Position numbers and translations under genes: made by a program. Source: Streptomyces sp. TLI_146 (GTDB lineage: Bacteria > Actinomycetota > Actinomycetes > Streptomycetales > Streptomycetaceae). From it: a stretch of 64,000 nucleotides of DNA. This document shows, in pieces, positions 41,985-49,849 of the stretch. Where the stretch lies: contig NZ_PJMX01000001.1 of assembly GCF_002846415.1 (NCBI RefSeq), positions 4,774,001 through 4,838,000 on the forward strand. The letters are read 5' to 3'. Under the pieces are notes generated by a model, which saw only the letters and a program-made list of their open reading frames with translations, was not told where the DNA came from and made no database searches. Numbering within the stretch: position 1 is the stretch's first letter; each line of letters starts with the position of its first letter.

Positions 41985-42539
41985 TCACTCCGGAAGGCGC
42001 AGGTACGTCGGCGGTACGGAGTCGGTGAGCCACACCCCGTTCGCGCTGATGTGGAAGGCATGGCCGTCCCGTCGCATCGCCGCGGCGTCCACGCTCAGGA
42101 CGATCGGGCGGCCGCGCCGGGCGCCGACCCGGGTCGCCGTCTCGCGGTCGGCGGAGAGATGCACATGGTGGCGGGCCATGGGCCGCAGCCCCTCGGCCCG
42201 GATCGCGTCCAGGCTGCGGGCCACCGTGCCGTGGTAGAGGTACGCGGGCGGCTCGGCGGCCGGGAGGCCCAGGTCTACGGCGACGGTGTGGCCCTGACTG
42301 GCCCGGATCCGGTCGCCCTCGACCGCGAACCGGCGCTTGTCGTTGACGTCGACGACATGGTCGAGCTCAGCGCGGGTGATGGGGAAGTGGTGCGCGGCCG
42401 CCGCCCGCAGCAGGGTGGCGATCTCGACCCAGCCGTGCGGGTCGAGGGTCAGTCCGATGCGCTCGGGCTGGTGGCGCAGGTGTTTCGACAGGTACTTGGA
42501 CACCTTCACGGTGCGTGCGGCGTCCGGTGTTTCGGCCAT
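41985..42539 (-). CDS. kptA: RNA 2'-phosphotransferase KptA
   Basis: A 184-residue Tpt1/KptA protein that transfers an internal RNA 2'-phosphate to NAD+, releasing ADP-ribose 1''-2''-cyclic phosphate. The catalytic Arg-His-Arg-Arg set can be placed in SKYLSKHLRHQPERIGL, the KRRF segment, GTVARSLDAIRAEGL and HHVHLS. Bacteria lack the intron-splicing pathway this serves in yeast, so its role here is unclear; repair of 2'-phosphorylated RNA ends or ADP-ribosylation is possible. Confidence 0.9.
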   Translation of the reverse strand: MAETPDAARTVKVSKYLSKHLRHQPERIGLTLDPHGWVEIATLLRAAAAHHFPITRAELDHVVDVNDKRRFAVEGDRIRASQGHTVAVDLGLPAAEPPAYLYHGTVARSLDAIRAEGLRPMARHHVHLSADRETATRVGARRGRPIVLSVDAAAMRRDGHAFHISANGVWLTDSVPPTYLRLPE

Positions 42540-42687
42540 ACCACCAGGGTGCCGGGCAAGGACCGGCCCGGCACCCCAATTTCCCCGTCGGCGTCACGGC
42601 TTGCCCCTCAGCCGGTCCGCCTTGAACGTGCGCGTCCCGTCTTGATCGCCAGCGCCCCGCCCGCCCGTTACCGCCCCGCCTCGACCG

Positions 42688-43209
42688 CTACCGTCCCGCC
42701 TTGAGCTGCTCGGCCGCCCAGCGCGCCCACTCCTCGTGCATCGCGCTGAGCCGCTTGCCGTACTCCAGGGCCAGGCGGCCGTGGAGGGAGAGTGGGTCGT
42801 CGTCCCACTCGATCGCGGCCTCCGCCTCCTCCAGGCCGGCGAGCTGGCGGGCGGAGCGCTCGGCCTCGGTCAGGAGATACGTCTGCGCCTCCAGCGGGGT
42901 GAGCAGGCCGAGGAAGAAGACGCGCAGCAGGGAGTCGCTGCGGCGGGTGCGGGAGGGTTCGGTCTCGACGAGCCAGTGGCGCAGCTCGGCCCGGCCCGGG
43001 TCGGTGATGGCGTACTCCTTGCGGCCCCGGGGGCCCTCGGCCGCCACCTCGACCAGGCCGGAGTCGGCGAGCTTGCCCAGCTCGCCGTAGACCTGGCTCT
43101 GGGTCGCCGACCAGACGTGGGAGAGCGAGGTCTCGAACAGTTTCATCAGGTCGTAGCCGCTGGCCGGACGTTCGGCCAGCAACCCCAGGACCGCGTGACG
43201 AAGGCTCAT
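42688..43209 (-). CDS. PadR-family transcriptional regulator
   Basis: A 173-residue PadR protein: the winged helix SLRHAVLGLLAERPASGYDLMKLFETSLSHVWSATQSQVYGELGKL and a C-terminal four-helix dimer domain (to about 170). PadR proteins usually repress themselves and a neighbour and leave DNA on binding a small molecule. The neighbour is the divergent membrane-protein gene at 43319. Palindromes fill the gap between them. The ATG at 43209 gives the standard MSLRHAVLG start. Confidence 0.9.
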   Translation of the reverse strand: MSLRHAVLGLLAERPASGYDLMKLFETSLSHVWSATQSQVYGELGKLADSGLVEVAAEGPRGRKEYAITDPGRAELRHWLVETEPSRTRRSDSLLRVFFLGLLTPLEAQTYLLTEAERSARQLAGLEEAEAAIEWDDDPLSLHGRLALEYGKRLSAMHEEWARWAAEQLKAGR

Positions 43210-43221
43210 GACCCTCACTTT

Positions 43222-43284
43222 ACATTCCACTCTTGACACGTCAATGCAGGACCCTCTACTTTTGACATGTCTAAGTTGGAATGT
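43222..43284. promoter_or_regulatory. PadR operator and divergent promoter region
   Basis: The gap contains TTGAC-N2-GTCAA (43233-43244), a second TTGACATGTC (43262-43271), and an outer pair ACATTCCA (43222-43229) / TGGAATGT (43277-43284) enclosing both. TTGACA (43233-43238) and TACTTT (43256-43261) are 17 bases apart and would form the promoter of the membrane-protein gene, so a protein bound to the first palindrome would block it. Confidence 0.6.
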
Positions 43285-43318
43285 GGAGCGGGCGAGAGCC
43301 CGACGAAGGGGGACTCCC

Positions 43319-43891
43319 ATGAACTACCTGCGCGGATTCATCCCGTGGATCGTCTTCGCCGCCGTCGGCAGCGAGCACTGGGAATGGGGCGCGGTCGCCG
43401 CGCTCGCCTCGGGAGCCTGGTTGTTCTCCATCGACCGCAAGCGCGGCGTGGCGGGCGACTCGCTGATCCTGGAGCAGTCCACCATCGCCTTCTTCGCCGT
43501 GCTGAGCGTGGTGGCCTTCGCTGCGCCGGACAGCGGGCTGCGTGAGTACGGCGGGGCGCTGGCCACCGGATGGCTGGCCCTCACGGCCTGGGCGACGCTG
43601 GCCGTCCGGCGGCCCTTCACCACCGGGATAGCCAAGCGGCAGGCGCCGCGCGAGGTGTGGAACAACCCGGTGTTCCTGCGCATCAACGTGGTGCTGACCG
43701 CCGCCTGGGCCGCCGCCTTCACCGTCACCGCCGTCGGACTCGCCGTCGTCCACGCCGAGGCCCTGGGCAGCGCCGCCGCGATAGCCGTGCAGGTCGCCGG
43801 GTTCGCCGCGCCCGCGTTCTTCACCGCCAAGTACCCCGAGCGCGCCCAGCGCGCGGCACAGGCCGCCAAAGTAACCGCTATCACGCAGTGA
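43319..43891 (+). CDS. PadR-linked integral membrane protein
   Basis: A 190-residue membrane protein with about five or six hydrophobic helices (from YLRGFIPWIVFAAVG to AIAVQVAGFAAPAFFTAKY). No domain recognised. It has no transport motif that I know. The pairing with a divergent PadR gene suggests inducible expression, perhaps in response to a membrane-active compound. The ATG at 43319 follows GAAGGGGGA. Confidence 0.75.
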   Translation: MNYLRGFIPWIVFAAVGSEHWEWGAVAALASGAWLFSIDRKRGVAGDSLILEQSTIAFFAVLSVVAFAAPDSGLREYGGALATGWLALTAWATLAVRRPFTTGIAKRQAPREVWNNPVFLRINVVLTAAWAAAFTVTAVGLAVVHAEALGSAAAIAVQVAGFAAPAFFTAKYPERAQRAAQAAKVTAITQ

Positions 43892-43908
43892 TGACGGTCA
43901 GTTAGGTT

Positions 43909-43962
43909 TGATCCACAGACAAGTGCGGTTATCCACAGGGCTTGTGGCTATTCTGTGGACAA
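43909..43962. other. group of three DnaA boxes
   Basis: TGATCCACA (43909-43917, one mismatch), TTATCCACA (43929-43937) and the inverted TGTGGACAA (43954-43962) lie in 54 bp between the convergent membrane-protein gene and the MerR gene, the last overlapping the final codons of the latter. Confidence 0.65.
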
Positions 43963-44964
43963 CGTACGGGCCGAGAGAGCGTCCAACGTACGGGACTGGA
44001 CCTCCCGTTCGGCAGCGGCGGAGATGAACGCGGCGACGTTCGCCGGGCCGACCAGGTCCCGTACGGCCCGGAGCGTGTGCGCGGGCAGAGTGACCGGCCC
44101 CGGGTCGGGATCGGCCGGGGCGGCCGGTGCCGTGGCGCCGAGATGCTGCTGCAGGTGCCGGGTGGCGAACAGGCGCATGGCCCGGGCCAGTTCGGCGTCC
44201 ACGGTCTGCTGGGCGAGCGGCCGCAGTCGGCGCACCAGACCGGCGGCCTCGGCGGCCTCCGCGTCGGTGGGCGGCCGGTGGCCCAGATAGCGGGCGAAGA
44301 CGTGCTCGGTGGTGAAGTCGAGGAAGCGGGCGGCGATGTGCTCCACCTGGCCGCGCAGCTCGCGCAGATGCCCGGAGATGGCGTCCAGGGGGACCCCGGC
44401 CGCGTGCAGCTCGGCGGCGACCGCCAGCTCCTGCGGGCTGGGGACCAGGAACTCGCGGTCGTTGCCGGGGATGCGCTCCAGGATGCCCAGTTCGACCGCT
44501 TCGGCGACGGCCTCGTCGTCGGGCTCGCCGCCGAAGGTGGCGTCGAGATCGTCCCGGGAGATCCGGGCGGCCTCCTCGTCGGTCCAGGGCCCGTTGACCT
44601 CGGCGACCAGGCCGAGGACACCGCCCAGGCCGCGGCCCGCGTCCCAGGCCTCCAGGAGTTCCTTGATGGAGGCCAGGGTGTAACCGCGGTCGAGCAGATC
44701 GGCGATCTGGCGCAGCCGGGCCAGATGCGTCTCGCCGTACACATTGGACCGGCCGCGCCGCTCGGGCCTGGGCAGCAGGCCGCGGTCCTGATAGGCGCGG
44801 ATCGTGCGGACCGTGGCGCCGCTCGCGTGCGCCAGGTCCTCGATGCGGTACTCGCAGGAAGGGAGGGAGTGTGGCACCGCTTGCTGCGGCGCAGGCTGGA
44901 CCGACTGCTGAGCCGGTGACTGGACCGGCGCCGCCGATGGCTGTGTTGCTGGCTGCCCGGACAA
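43948..44964 (-). CDS. MerR-family transcriptional regulator
   Basis: A 338-residue regulator. After a proline/glutamine-rich leader of about 30 residues, the MerR winged helix reads YRIEDLAHASGATVRTIRAYQDRGLLPRPERRGRSNVYGETHLARLRQIADLL. The C-terminal 230 residues are helical and of unknown ligand. The start is probably the TTG at 44964, preceded by GAGGGAGAAGG; the frame is open further up, but that overlaps the previous gene. It is the last gene of the four-gene operon, 11 bases after the diiron hydrolase stop. Confidence 0.85.
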   Translation of the reverse strand: MSGQPATQPSAAPVQSPAQQSVQPAPQQAVPHSLPSCEYRIEDLAHASGATVRTIRAYQDRGLLPRPERRGRSNVYGETHLARLRQIADLLDRGYTLASIKELLEAWDAGRGLGGVLGLVAEVNGPWTDEEAARISRDDLDATFGGEPDDEAVAEAVELGILERIPGNDREFLVPSPQELAVAAELHAAGVPLDAISGHLRELRGQVEHIAARFLDFTTEHVFARYLGHRPPTDAEAAEAAGLVRRLRPLAQQTVDAELARAMRLFATRHLQQHLGATAPAAPADPDPGPVTLPAHTLRAVRDLVGPANVAAFISAAAEREVQSRTLDALSARTLSTE

Positions 44965-44975
44965 ACCTTCTCCCT

Positions 44976-45905
44976 CTACCCCAGGGCGGCGCGGCCGACC
45001 GCACCCGCTGCCGCACGGGCCGCCGGCGAGGTCGCGAGATATTCGACGGCCTTGCGCAGGGAGCCCTCCTGCGAGGGATGGTACGACCGCCGGAAGTAGC
45101 GGGGTATGGCCGCGCCGAGCTCCTTCCAGCTGGGCAGCAGACCTTGCCGTACCGCCCGGTTGTGCTCGCGCAGCGAATAGCGCAGCCGGCCGGCGAGCTG
45201 GGGGTCGTGACGGATCAGATAGGAGGCACCCCAAACCCACAGCCAGAGCAGCACCGGGGCGACGACGACCATGCCCTCCACCCGGCGGGCGTAGCGGGGC
45301 AGGCCCTCGCCGCCGCAGTGCTGGTACATGTCGAAGGCGACGGCGCGGTGTTCGACCTCCTCCGCGCCGTGCCAGCGCAGCAGGTCGAGCATGATCGGGT
45401 CCGAGCCGGCCCGGTCTAGGGCCTCGGCGTGCAGCACCCAGTCCCCCAGCACCGCCGTGAACTGCTCGATCGCGGCGATCAGCGAGAGCCGGAAGCGCAG
45501 CCACTCCTGGGTCGGTATCGGCGCGCCGAACGGTGGCCGCTCACCGAGGAGTTTGTCGAAGAGGAAGTCGACGTGGCGGGTGTACGCGGCGGTGTCGAGG
45601 CGCTGCTCGGCGAGGTGGTCGAGGACGTAGGCGTGCTGGACGCTGTGGGTGGCCTCCTGGCCCATGAAGCCCTTGACGTCCTTGAGCAGCACCGGGTCGG
45701 TGACCAGCGGAAGGGCTTCCTTGAAGACCTTCACGAACCACCGCTCGCCCGCGGGAAGGAGCAGATGCAGGACGTTGATGACATGGGTGGCGGTGGGCTC
45801 GTCCGGTATCCAGTGCAGGGGGGTCTCGTGCCAGTCGAACGAGACCCGCCGCGGGGTGATCCTGTAGTGCTCGGGGGTCGCGTCCTCCCGGCGCTCCGTG
45901 CTCAC
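44976..45905 (-). CDS. metal-dependent hydrolase (PF10118, ferritin-like)
   Basis: A 309-residue protein of the predicted metal-dependent hydrolase family PF10118. Two ExxH pairs typical of diiron carboxylate helices are present: QEATHSVQH near residue 105 and AEEVEHRAVAFD near 190. A hydrophobic helix (VVVAPVLLWLWVWGASYLI) follows, so the protein is probably membrane-attached. The GTG at 45905 overlaps the stop of the EphD-like gene (GTGA), indicating translational coupling. Chemistry is undetermined; oxygenase activity on a lipid-like substrate is a reasonable guess. Confidence 0.84.
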   Translation of the reverse strand: MSTERREDATPEHYRITPRRVSFDWHETPLHWIPDEPTATHVINVLHLLLPAGERWFVKVFKEALPLVTDPVLLKDVKGFMGQEATHSVQHAYVLDHLAEQRLDTAAYTRHVDFLFDKLLGERPPFGAPIPTQEWLRFRLSLIAAIEQFTAVLGDWVLHAEALDRAGSDPIMLDLLRWHGAEEVEHRAVAFDMYQHCGGEGLPRYARRVEGMVVVAPVLLWLWVWGASYLIRHDPQLAGRLRYSLREHNRAVRQGLLPSWKELGAAIPRYFRRSYHPSQEGSLRKAVEYLATSPAARAAAGAVGRAALG

Positions 45906-47686
45906 AGCGGTGGCTCCAATCGGGCGATCGCGCGCAGGGTGCGGGGCGTGAAGCGGGACATGAGGTGGGCGCCGCGGGCCTCGGGCGTCACCGGCACCAC
46001 GGCCTGGTTCTTCACGACCGCGCGCAGGATCGCCGTGGCGACCTTCTCCGGCGGGTAGTTGCGCAGGCCGTAGAGCCGGGCGGACTTCTTCTGGCGGCGC
46101 TTCTCCTCGGTCTCGTCGACCCCGGCGAAGCGGGCGGTGGAGGTGATGTTGGTGTTGACGAAGCCGGGGCAGATGGCGCTGACGCCGATGCCCTGCCCGG
46201 CCAGTTCGGCGCGCAGGCACTCGCTGAGCATCAGCACCGCGGCCTTGGTGGTGGAGTAGGCGGGCAGCGCCTTGGAGGGCTGGTAGGCGGCTGCCGAGGC
46301 GGTGTTGACGACGTGACCGCCCTGGCCGCGGTCGGCCATCTGCTTGCCGAAGATCCGGCAGCCGTGGATGACGCCCCACAGGTTGACGTCGAGGACCTTC
46401 TTCCAGTCCTCGGAGGTGGTGTCGAAGAATGAGCCGGAGAGGCCGATCCCGGCGTTGTTCACCAGGACGTCCACGATGCCGTACTCGGCGGCGACCTTCT
46501 CGGCGAGCTTCTCCATGGCCTGCTCGTCGCTGACGTCGACCGTCTCGGCCCAGGCCTGGGGGGCGCCGATGAGCCGGGACATCTCGGCGGTCCGGGCCGC
46601 CCCCTCCGCGTCCCGGTCCACGGCGACGACCCGCGCACCGGCCTCCGCGAACGCGAAGGCGGTGGCCCGGCCGATGCCGCTGGCCGCGCCGGTGACCAGG
46701 ACCAGCTGGCCGCCGAAGCGGTCCGCGTACCGGCCGGTGGCCACGGCGTCCTGCGCCGGGACGCCGTCCTCGTTGGCGGTGATGAACTCGGTGATCCAGG
46801 CGGCCAGGCGGTCGGGCCGGGTGCGCGGGACCCAGTGCTTGGCGGGCAGGGTGCGGCGGACCAGCTGGGGCGCCCAGAGCTCCAGTTCGTCATAGAGCCG
46901 CTCGGAGAGGAACGCGTCGCCGGTCGGCGTGATCAGCTGCACCGGCACGTGCGCGTAGGCGTCGGCGCGCGGGCGGCGCAGCCGAGCCCGGACGTTGTCC
47001 CGGTAGAGCCAGGCGCCGTGCGCCGCGTCCTGGGGCAGGGACGACGTGGGGTAGTCGCCGGAGGGGACCTTCTCCACGCGTTCGAGGATCTTCGGCCACC
47101 GCTTGCCGAGCGGGCCGCGCCAGGCGAGCTCGGGGAGGACCGGGGTGTGCAGCATGTACACGTACCAGGACTTGGCGCCCTGGCCGAGCAGCTGGCCCAC
47201 CCGGCGGGGGGTCGGGCGGGTCATCCGGGTCTTGATCCAGTGCCCGAAGTGGTCGAGGGAGGGGCCGGACATCGAGGTGAAGGAGGCGATCCGGCCCTCG
47301 GTGCGCTTGACGGTGACGAACTCCCAGGCCTGGACGGAGCCCCAGTCGTGGCCGACCAGATGCACCGGCCGGTCGGGGCTCACCGCGTCGACGACCGCCA
47401 GGAAGTCGTCGGTCAGCTTCTCCAGGGTGAAGCCGCCGCGCAGCGGGGCCGGAGCGGTCGAGCGGCCGTGGCCCCGTACGTCGTACAGAACGACGTGGAA
47501 GCGCTCGGCCAGCCGGACGGCGACCTCCGACCACACCTCCTTGCTGTCCGGATAGCCGTGCACGAGCACCACGGTCGGCTGCTCCACGTCGCCGAGTTCG
47601 GCGACGCACAGCTCGATCCCTCCCGTGCGCACCCAGCGCTCGCGCGCGCCCTTCATGCTGTTGCCCGTCGGCTCTCCCACGCTCAC
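45902..47686 (-). CDS. alpha/beta hydrolase-SDR fusion (EphD-like)
   Basis: A 594-residue two-domain enzyme. The first 300 residues are an alpha/beta hydrolase of the epoxide hydrolase branch: VLVHGYPDSKEVW, the nucleophile elbow GHDWGSVQAW and a late histidine in AKHWVPR. The second is a short-chain dehydrogenase/reductase: TGAASGIGRA, NNAG and the catalytic YSTTK. Mycobacterial EphD (Rv2214c) has the same fusion and length and acts on mycolate-type lipids; Streptomyces makes no mycolates, so the substrate differs. The GTG at 47686 overlaps the preceding stop, with GAGGAGAAGG upstream. An internal ATG at 47655 is possible. Confidence 0.88.
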   Translation of the reverse strand: MSVGEPTGNSMKGARERWVRTGGIELCVAELGDVEQPTVVLVHGYPDSKEVWSEVAVRLAERFHVVLYDVRGHGRSTAPAPLRGGFTLEKLTDDFLAVVDAVSPDRPVHLVGHDWGSVQAWEFVTVKRTEGRIASFTSMSGPSLDHFGHWIKTRMTRPTPRRVGQLLGQGAKSWYVYMLHTPVLPELAWRGPLGKRWPKILERVEKVPSGDYPTSSLPQDAAHGAWLYRDNVRARLRRPRADAYAHVPVQLITPTGDAFLSERLYDELELWAPQLVRRTLPAKHWVPRTRPDRLAAWITEFITANEDGVPAQDAVATGRYADRFGGQLVLVTGAASGIGRATAFAFAEAGARVVAVDRDAEGAARTAEMSRLIGAPQAWAETVDVSDEQAMEKLAEKVAAEYGIVDVLVNNAGIGLSGSFFDTTSEDWKKVLDVNLWGVIHGCRIFGKQMADRGQGGHVVNTASAAAYQPSKALPAYSTTKAAVLMLSECLRAELAGQGIGVSAICPGFVNTNITSTARFAGVDETEEKRRQKKSARLYGLRNYPPEKVATAILRAVVKNQAVVPVTPEARGAHLMSRFTPRTLRAIARLEPPL

Positions 47687-48531
47687 GCCGCCTTCTCCTC
47701 GGCCCAGCGCCGCACATGCGGCAGATCGTCGTCCAGCCAGAACGCGCTCTGCTCGGGGTCCTTGGAGTCGGTGACGACCAGGATCTCCTCGAACTTCGCG
47801 CCCGTACCCCGGAACCCGAGGTGCGGCTCGACCGCCCACAGCCCCGGACGGGGCGGGTGGTCGGAGAACTTGTAGGGGCTCCACAGCGGCGACCAGCCGT
47901 CGCGGTGGCCGTGCAGCGCGTCGCTCGCCAGGCCCTTGAGCGACTGGGTGCCGAACCCGAAGACGTTCGGCGACCAGCGGCGCTCCTTGACCTGGTCGAC
48001 CTTGTGGGCGATCACGCCGAACGGGTACGCGCGGTGCCGGTTGGCGTAGCCCTGGCGGACCATGAGGCGGTCCACGTCCTCGTAGATCTCGCGCAGCGGC
48101 CGCCGCTCGCGGACTTCGCGCAGGATCAGCTCGCGGTGCGCCTCAAGATCGGCGAGGAGCCGGTCGTGCACGGGGTTGAGGCCCAGGCAGCCCGAGTAGC
48201 CGATGTCAGCCGTGAAGCCCTTGTAGACCGGGGCCATGTCGAGGATGAACGGCATCCCCGCCTCCAGCCTCCGGTTGGTGGGGAAGAACTGGAGCGGGAT
48301 GCGGAAGTTCACGAACGCCGTGCGGTCACCGAACCAGGCGAACGGCAGGTGGAACCAGTCCCGCACACCGCGCTCGCGCAGCCACTCCCGCTGCATACGG
48401 GCCGCCTCGCGCTCCGTCACGCCCGGCTTGAGCTGGGCCGCGACGGCCTCCGCGCACTCATAGGCGAGCCGCTGCACTTCCCTGAACCCGCTGAGCCGCG
48501 CGTCGAGTTCCGTCTTGACCGCCGTTGGCAT
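47683..48531 (-). CDS. M24 (creatinase/aminopeptidase P) family protein
   Basis: A 282-residue pita-bread-fold protein. Metal ligands appear as the aspartates in FILDMAPVYKGFTADIG and late glutamates in LWAVEPHLGF and FEEILVV, so metal binding is plausible. Family members cut X-Pro dipeptides, or creatine-like and dimethylsulphoniopropionate-type substrates. It is the first gene of the operon. The ATG at 48531 follows GGGGTG. A candidate operator lies 36 bases upstream. The actual substrate is unknown. Confidence 0.83.
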   Translation of the reverse strand: MPTAVKTELDARLSGFREVQRLAYECAEAVAAQLKPGVTEREAARMQREWLRERGVRDWFHLPFAWFGDRTAFVNFRIPLQFFPTNRRLEAGMPFILDMAPVYKGFTADIGYSGCLGLNPVHDRLLADLEAHRELILREVRERRPLREIYEDVDRLMVRQGYANRHRAYPFGVIAHKVDQVKERRWSPNVFGFGTQSLKGLASDALHGHRDGWSPLWSPYKFSDHPPRPGLWAVEPHLGFRGTGAKFEEILVVTDSKDPEQSAFWLDDDLPHVRRWAEEKAA

Positions 48532-48566
48532 CGCGCCACACCCCTGTCGCCGTACGCGTGCGTAAC

Positions 48567-48588
48567 TTGACACTGATGAATGTGACAA
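48567..48588. promoter_or_regulatory. candidate operator of the M24-EphD-diiron-MerR operon
   Basis: TTGACAC (48567-48573) and GTGACAA (48582-48588) form an inverted repeat with one mismatch per arm and an eight-base spacer, 36 bases before the operon's first start codon. MerR proteins bind such dyads between promoter elements, and the operon's last gene encodes a MerR protein, so autoregulation is plausible. Confidence 0.5.
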
Positions 48589-48623
48589 TGCACGGCGGCT
48601 ACGTCAAGGGTTCCGGGCCGACC

Positions 48624-48632
48624 TGTGGACGA
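48624..48632. other. single DnaA box
   Basis: TGTGGACGA, the complement of TCGTCCACA, in the 262-bp gap between the operon and the ABC transporter. A degenerate copy, TGTAGACAA (48642-48650), follows. The rest of the gap holds a repeated TAGGGGGC block at 48698-48718 and the ABC promoter. Confidence 0.5.
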
Positions 48633-48793
48633 CGAGGGCGTTGTAGACAACTTGATCCCCCGTCGGTGGGCGTTTCTCAGGGTCCCGTCAGCCTTCCGTA
48701 GGGGGCACCTAGGGGGCCGTACCTCTGGAGTCGGACACGGATCCAGCCGCCTGGTCTGACGATTGGTGTGGCCTGCGCCACTACCTTCGAAGT

Positions 48794-49849
48794 GTGAATG
48801 TGATCGCGACCGAAAGCCTGAGCAAGCGGTTCCCCCGGGTGACCGCGCTTGACCGGCTCTCCTTGGACATCGGGCCCGGTGTGACCGGCCTGGTGGGTGC
48901 CAACGGAGCCGGCAAGTCGACGTTGATCAAGATCCTCCTCGGCCTCTCCCCGGCCACGGAGGGCACCGCCGCGGTGCTCGGCCTCGACGTCGCCACCAGC
49001 GGTGGCGCGATCCGTGAGCGCGTCGGCTACATGCCGGAGCACGACTGCCTGCCGCCCGACGTCTCGGCCACCGAGTTCGTCGTGCACATGGCGCGCATGT
49101 CGGGCCTGCCGGTGACCGCCGCCCGCGAGCGCACCGCCGACACCCTGCGCCACGTCGGCCTCTACGAGGAGCGGTACCGCCCGATCGGCGGCTACTCGAC
49201 CGGCATGAAGCAGCGCGTCAAGCTCGCCCAGGCGCTCGTCCACGACCCCCAGCTGGTCCTGCTCGACGAGCCGACCAACGGCCTCGACCCGGTCGGCCGC
49301 GACGAGATGCTCGGTCTGATCCGCCGCATCCACACCGACTTCGGCATCTCCGTCCTGGTCACCTCGCACCTCCTCGGCGAGCTGGAGCGCACCTGTGACC
49401 ACGTAGTGGTCATCGACGGCGGCAAGCTGCTGCGGTCCAGCTCCACCAGCGACTTCACCCAGACCACCACCACCCTCGCGGTCGAGGTCACCGACTCCGA
49501 CGCGCACCCGGACGGCACCGAAGCCGTGCGCGGCGCGCTCGTCGCGGCCGGCATCACGCTCCACGCGGGCGTGGAGGAAGGCCTGCCGGGCGCCGGGCAC
49601 ATCCTGCTCGTGGAGGCGGCGGGCGAGGAGACGTACGACGTGGTGCGCGACACCGTCGCCGGGCTCGGCCTCGGCCTCGTACGGATGGAGCAGCGCCGCC
49701 ACCACATCGCGGAGGTCTTCAAGACCCCGGCGCAGGCCCCGGAGCCCGTCTCCGAGCGCGCCGCCGCCGCTGTGTTCGATCAGCGGCCTCCAGCCCCGGG
49801 GGCGACCGCCGCCGCACAGCAGAACGGAGGCGGCAGCCATGGCAGCTGA
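48794..49849 (+). CDS. ABC transporter ATP-binding protein
   Basis: A 351-residue ATPase of the ABC-2 export type. Walker A is GANGAGKST, the signature is YSTGMKQRVKLAQAL (degenerate first position) and Walker B is VLLDEPTNGLD. Residues after 230 form a regulatory domain and a proline/alanine-rich tail. No ribosome-binding site precedes the GTG, and a weak TACCTT box ends six bases before it, so the transcript may be leaderless. It is the first of four coupled genes encoding two ATPases and two permeases. Confidence 0.88.
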   Translation: MNVIATESLSKRFPRVTALDRLSLDIGPGVTGLVGANGAGKSTLIKILLGLSPATEGTAAVLGLDVATSGGAIRERVGYMPEHDCLPPDVSATEFVVHMARMSGLPVTAARERTADTLRHVGLYEERYRPIGGYSTGMKQRVKLAQALVHDPQLVLLDEPTNGLDPVGRDEMLGLIRRIHTDFGISVLVTSHLLGELERTCDHVVVIDGGKLLRSSSTSDFTQTTTTLAVEVTDSDAHPDGTEAVRGALVAAGITLHAGVEEGLPGAGHILLVEAAGEETYDVVRDTVAGLGLGLVRMEQRRHHIAEVFKTPAQAPEPVSERAAAAVFDQRPPAPGATAAAQQNGGGSHGS

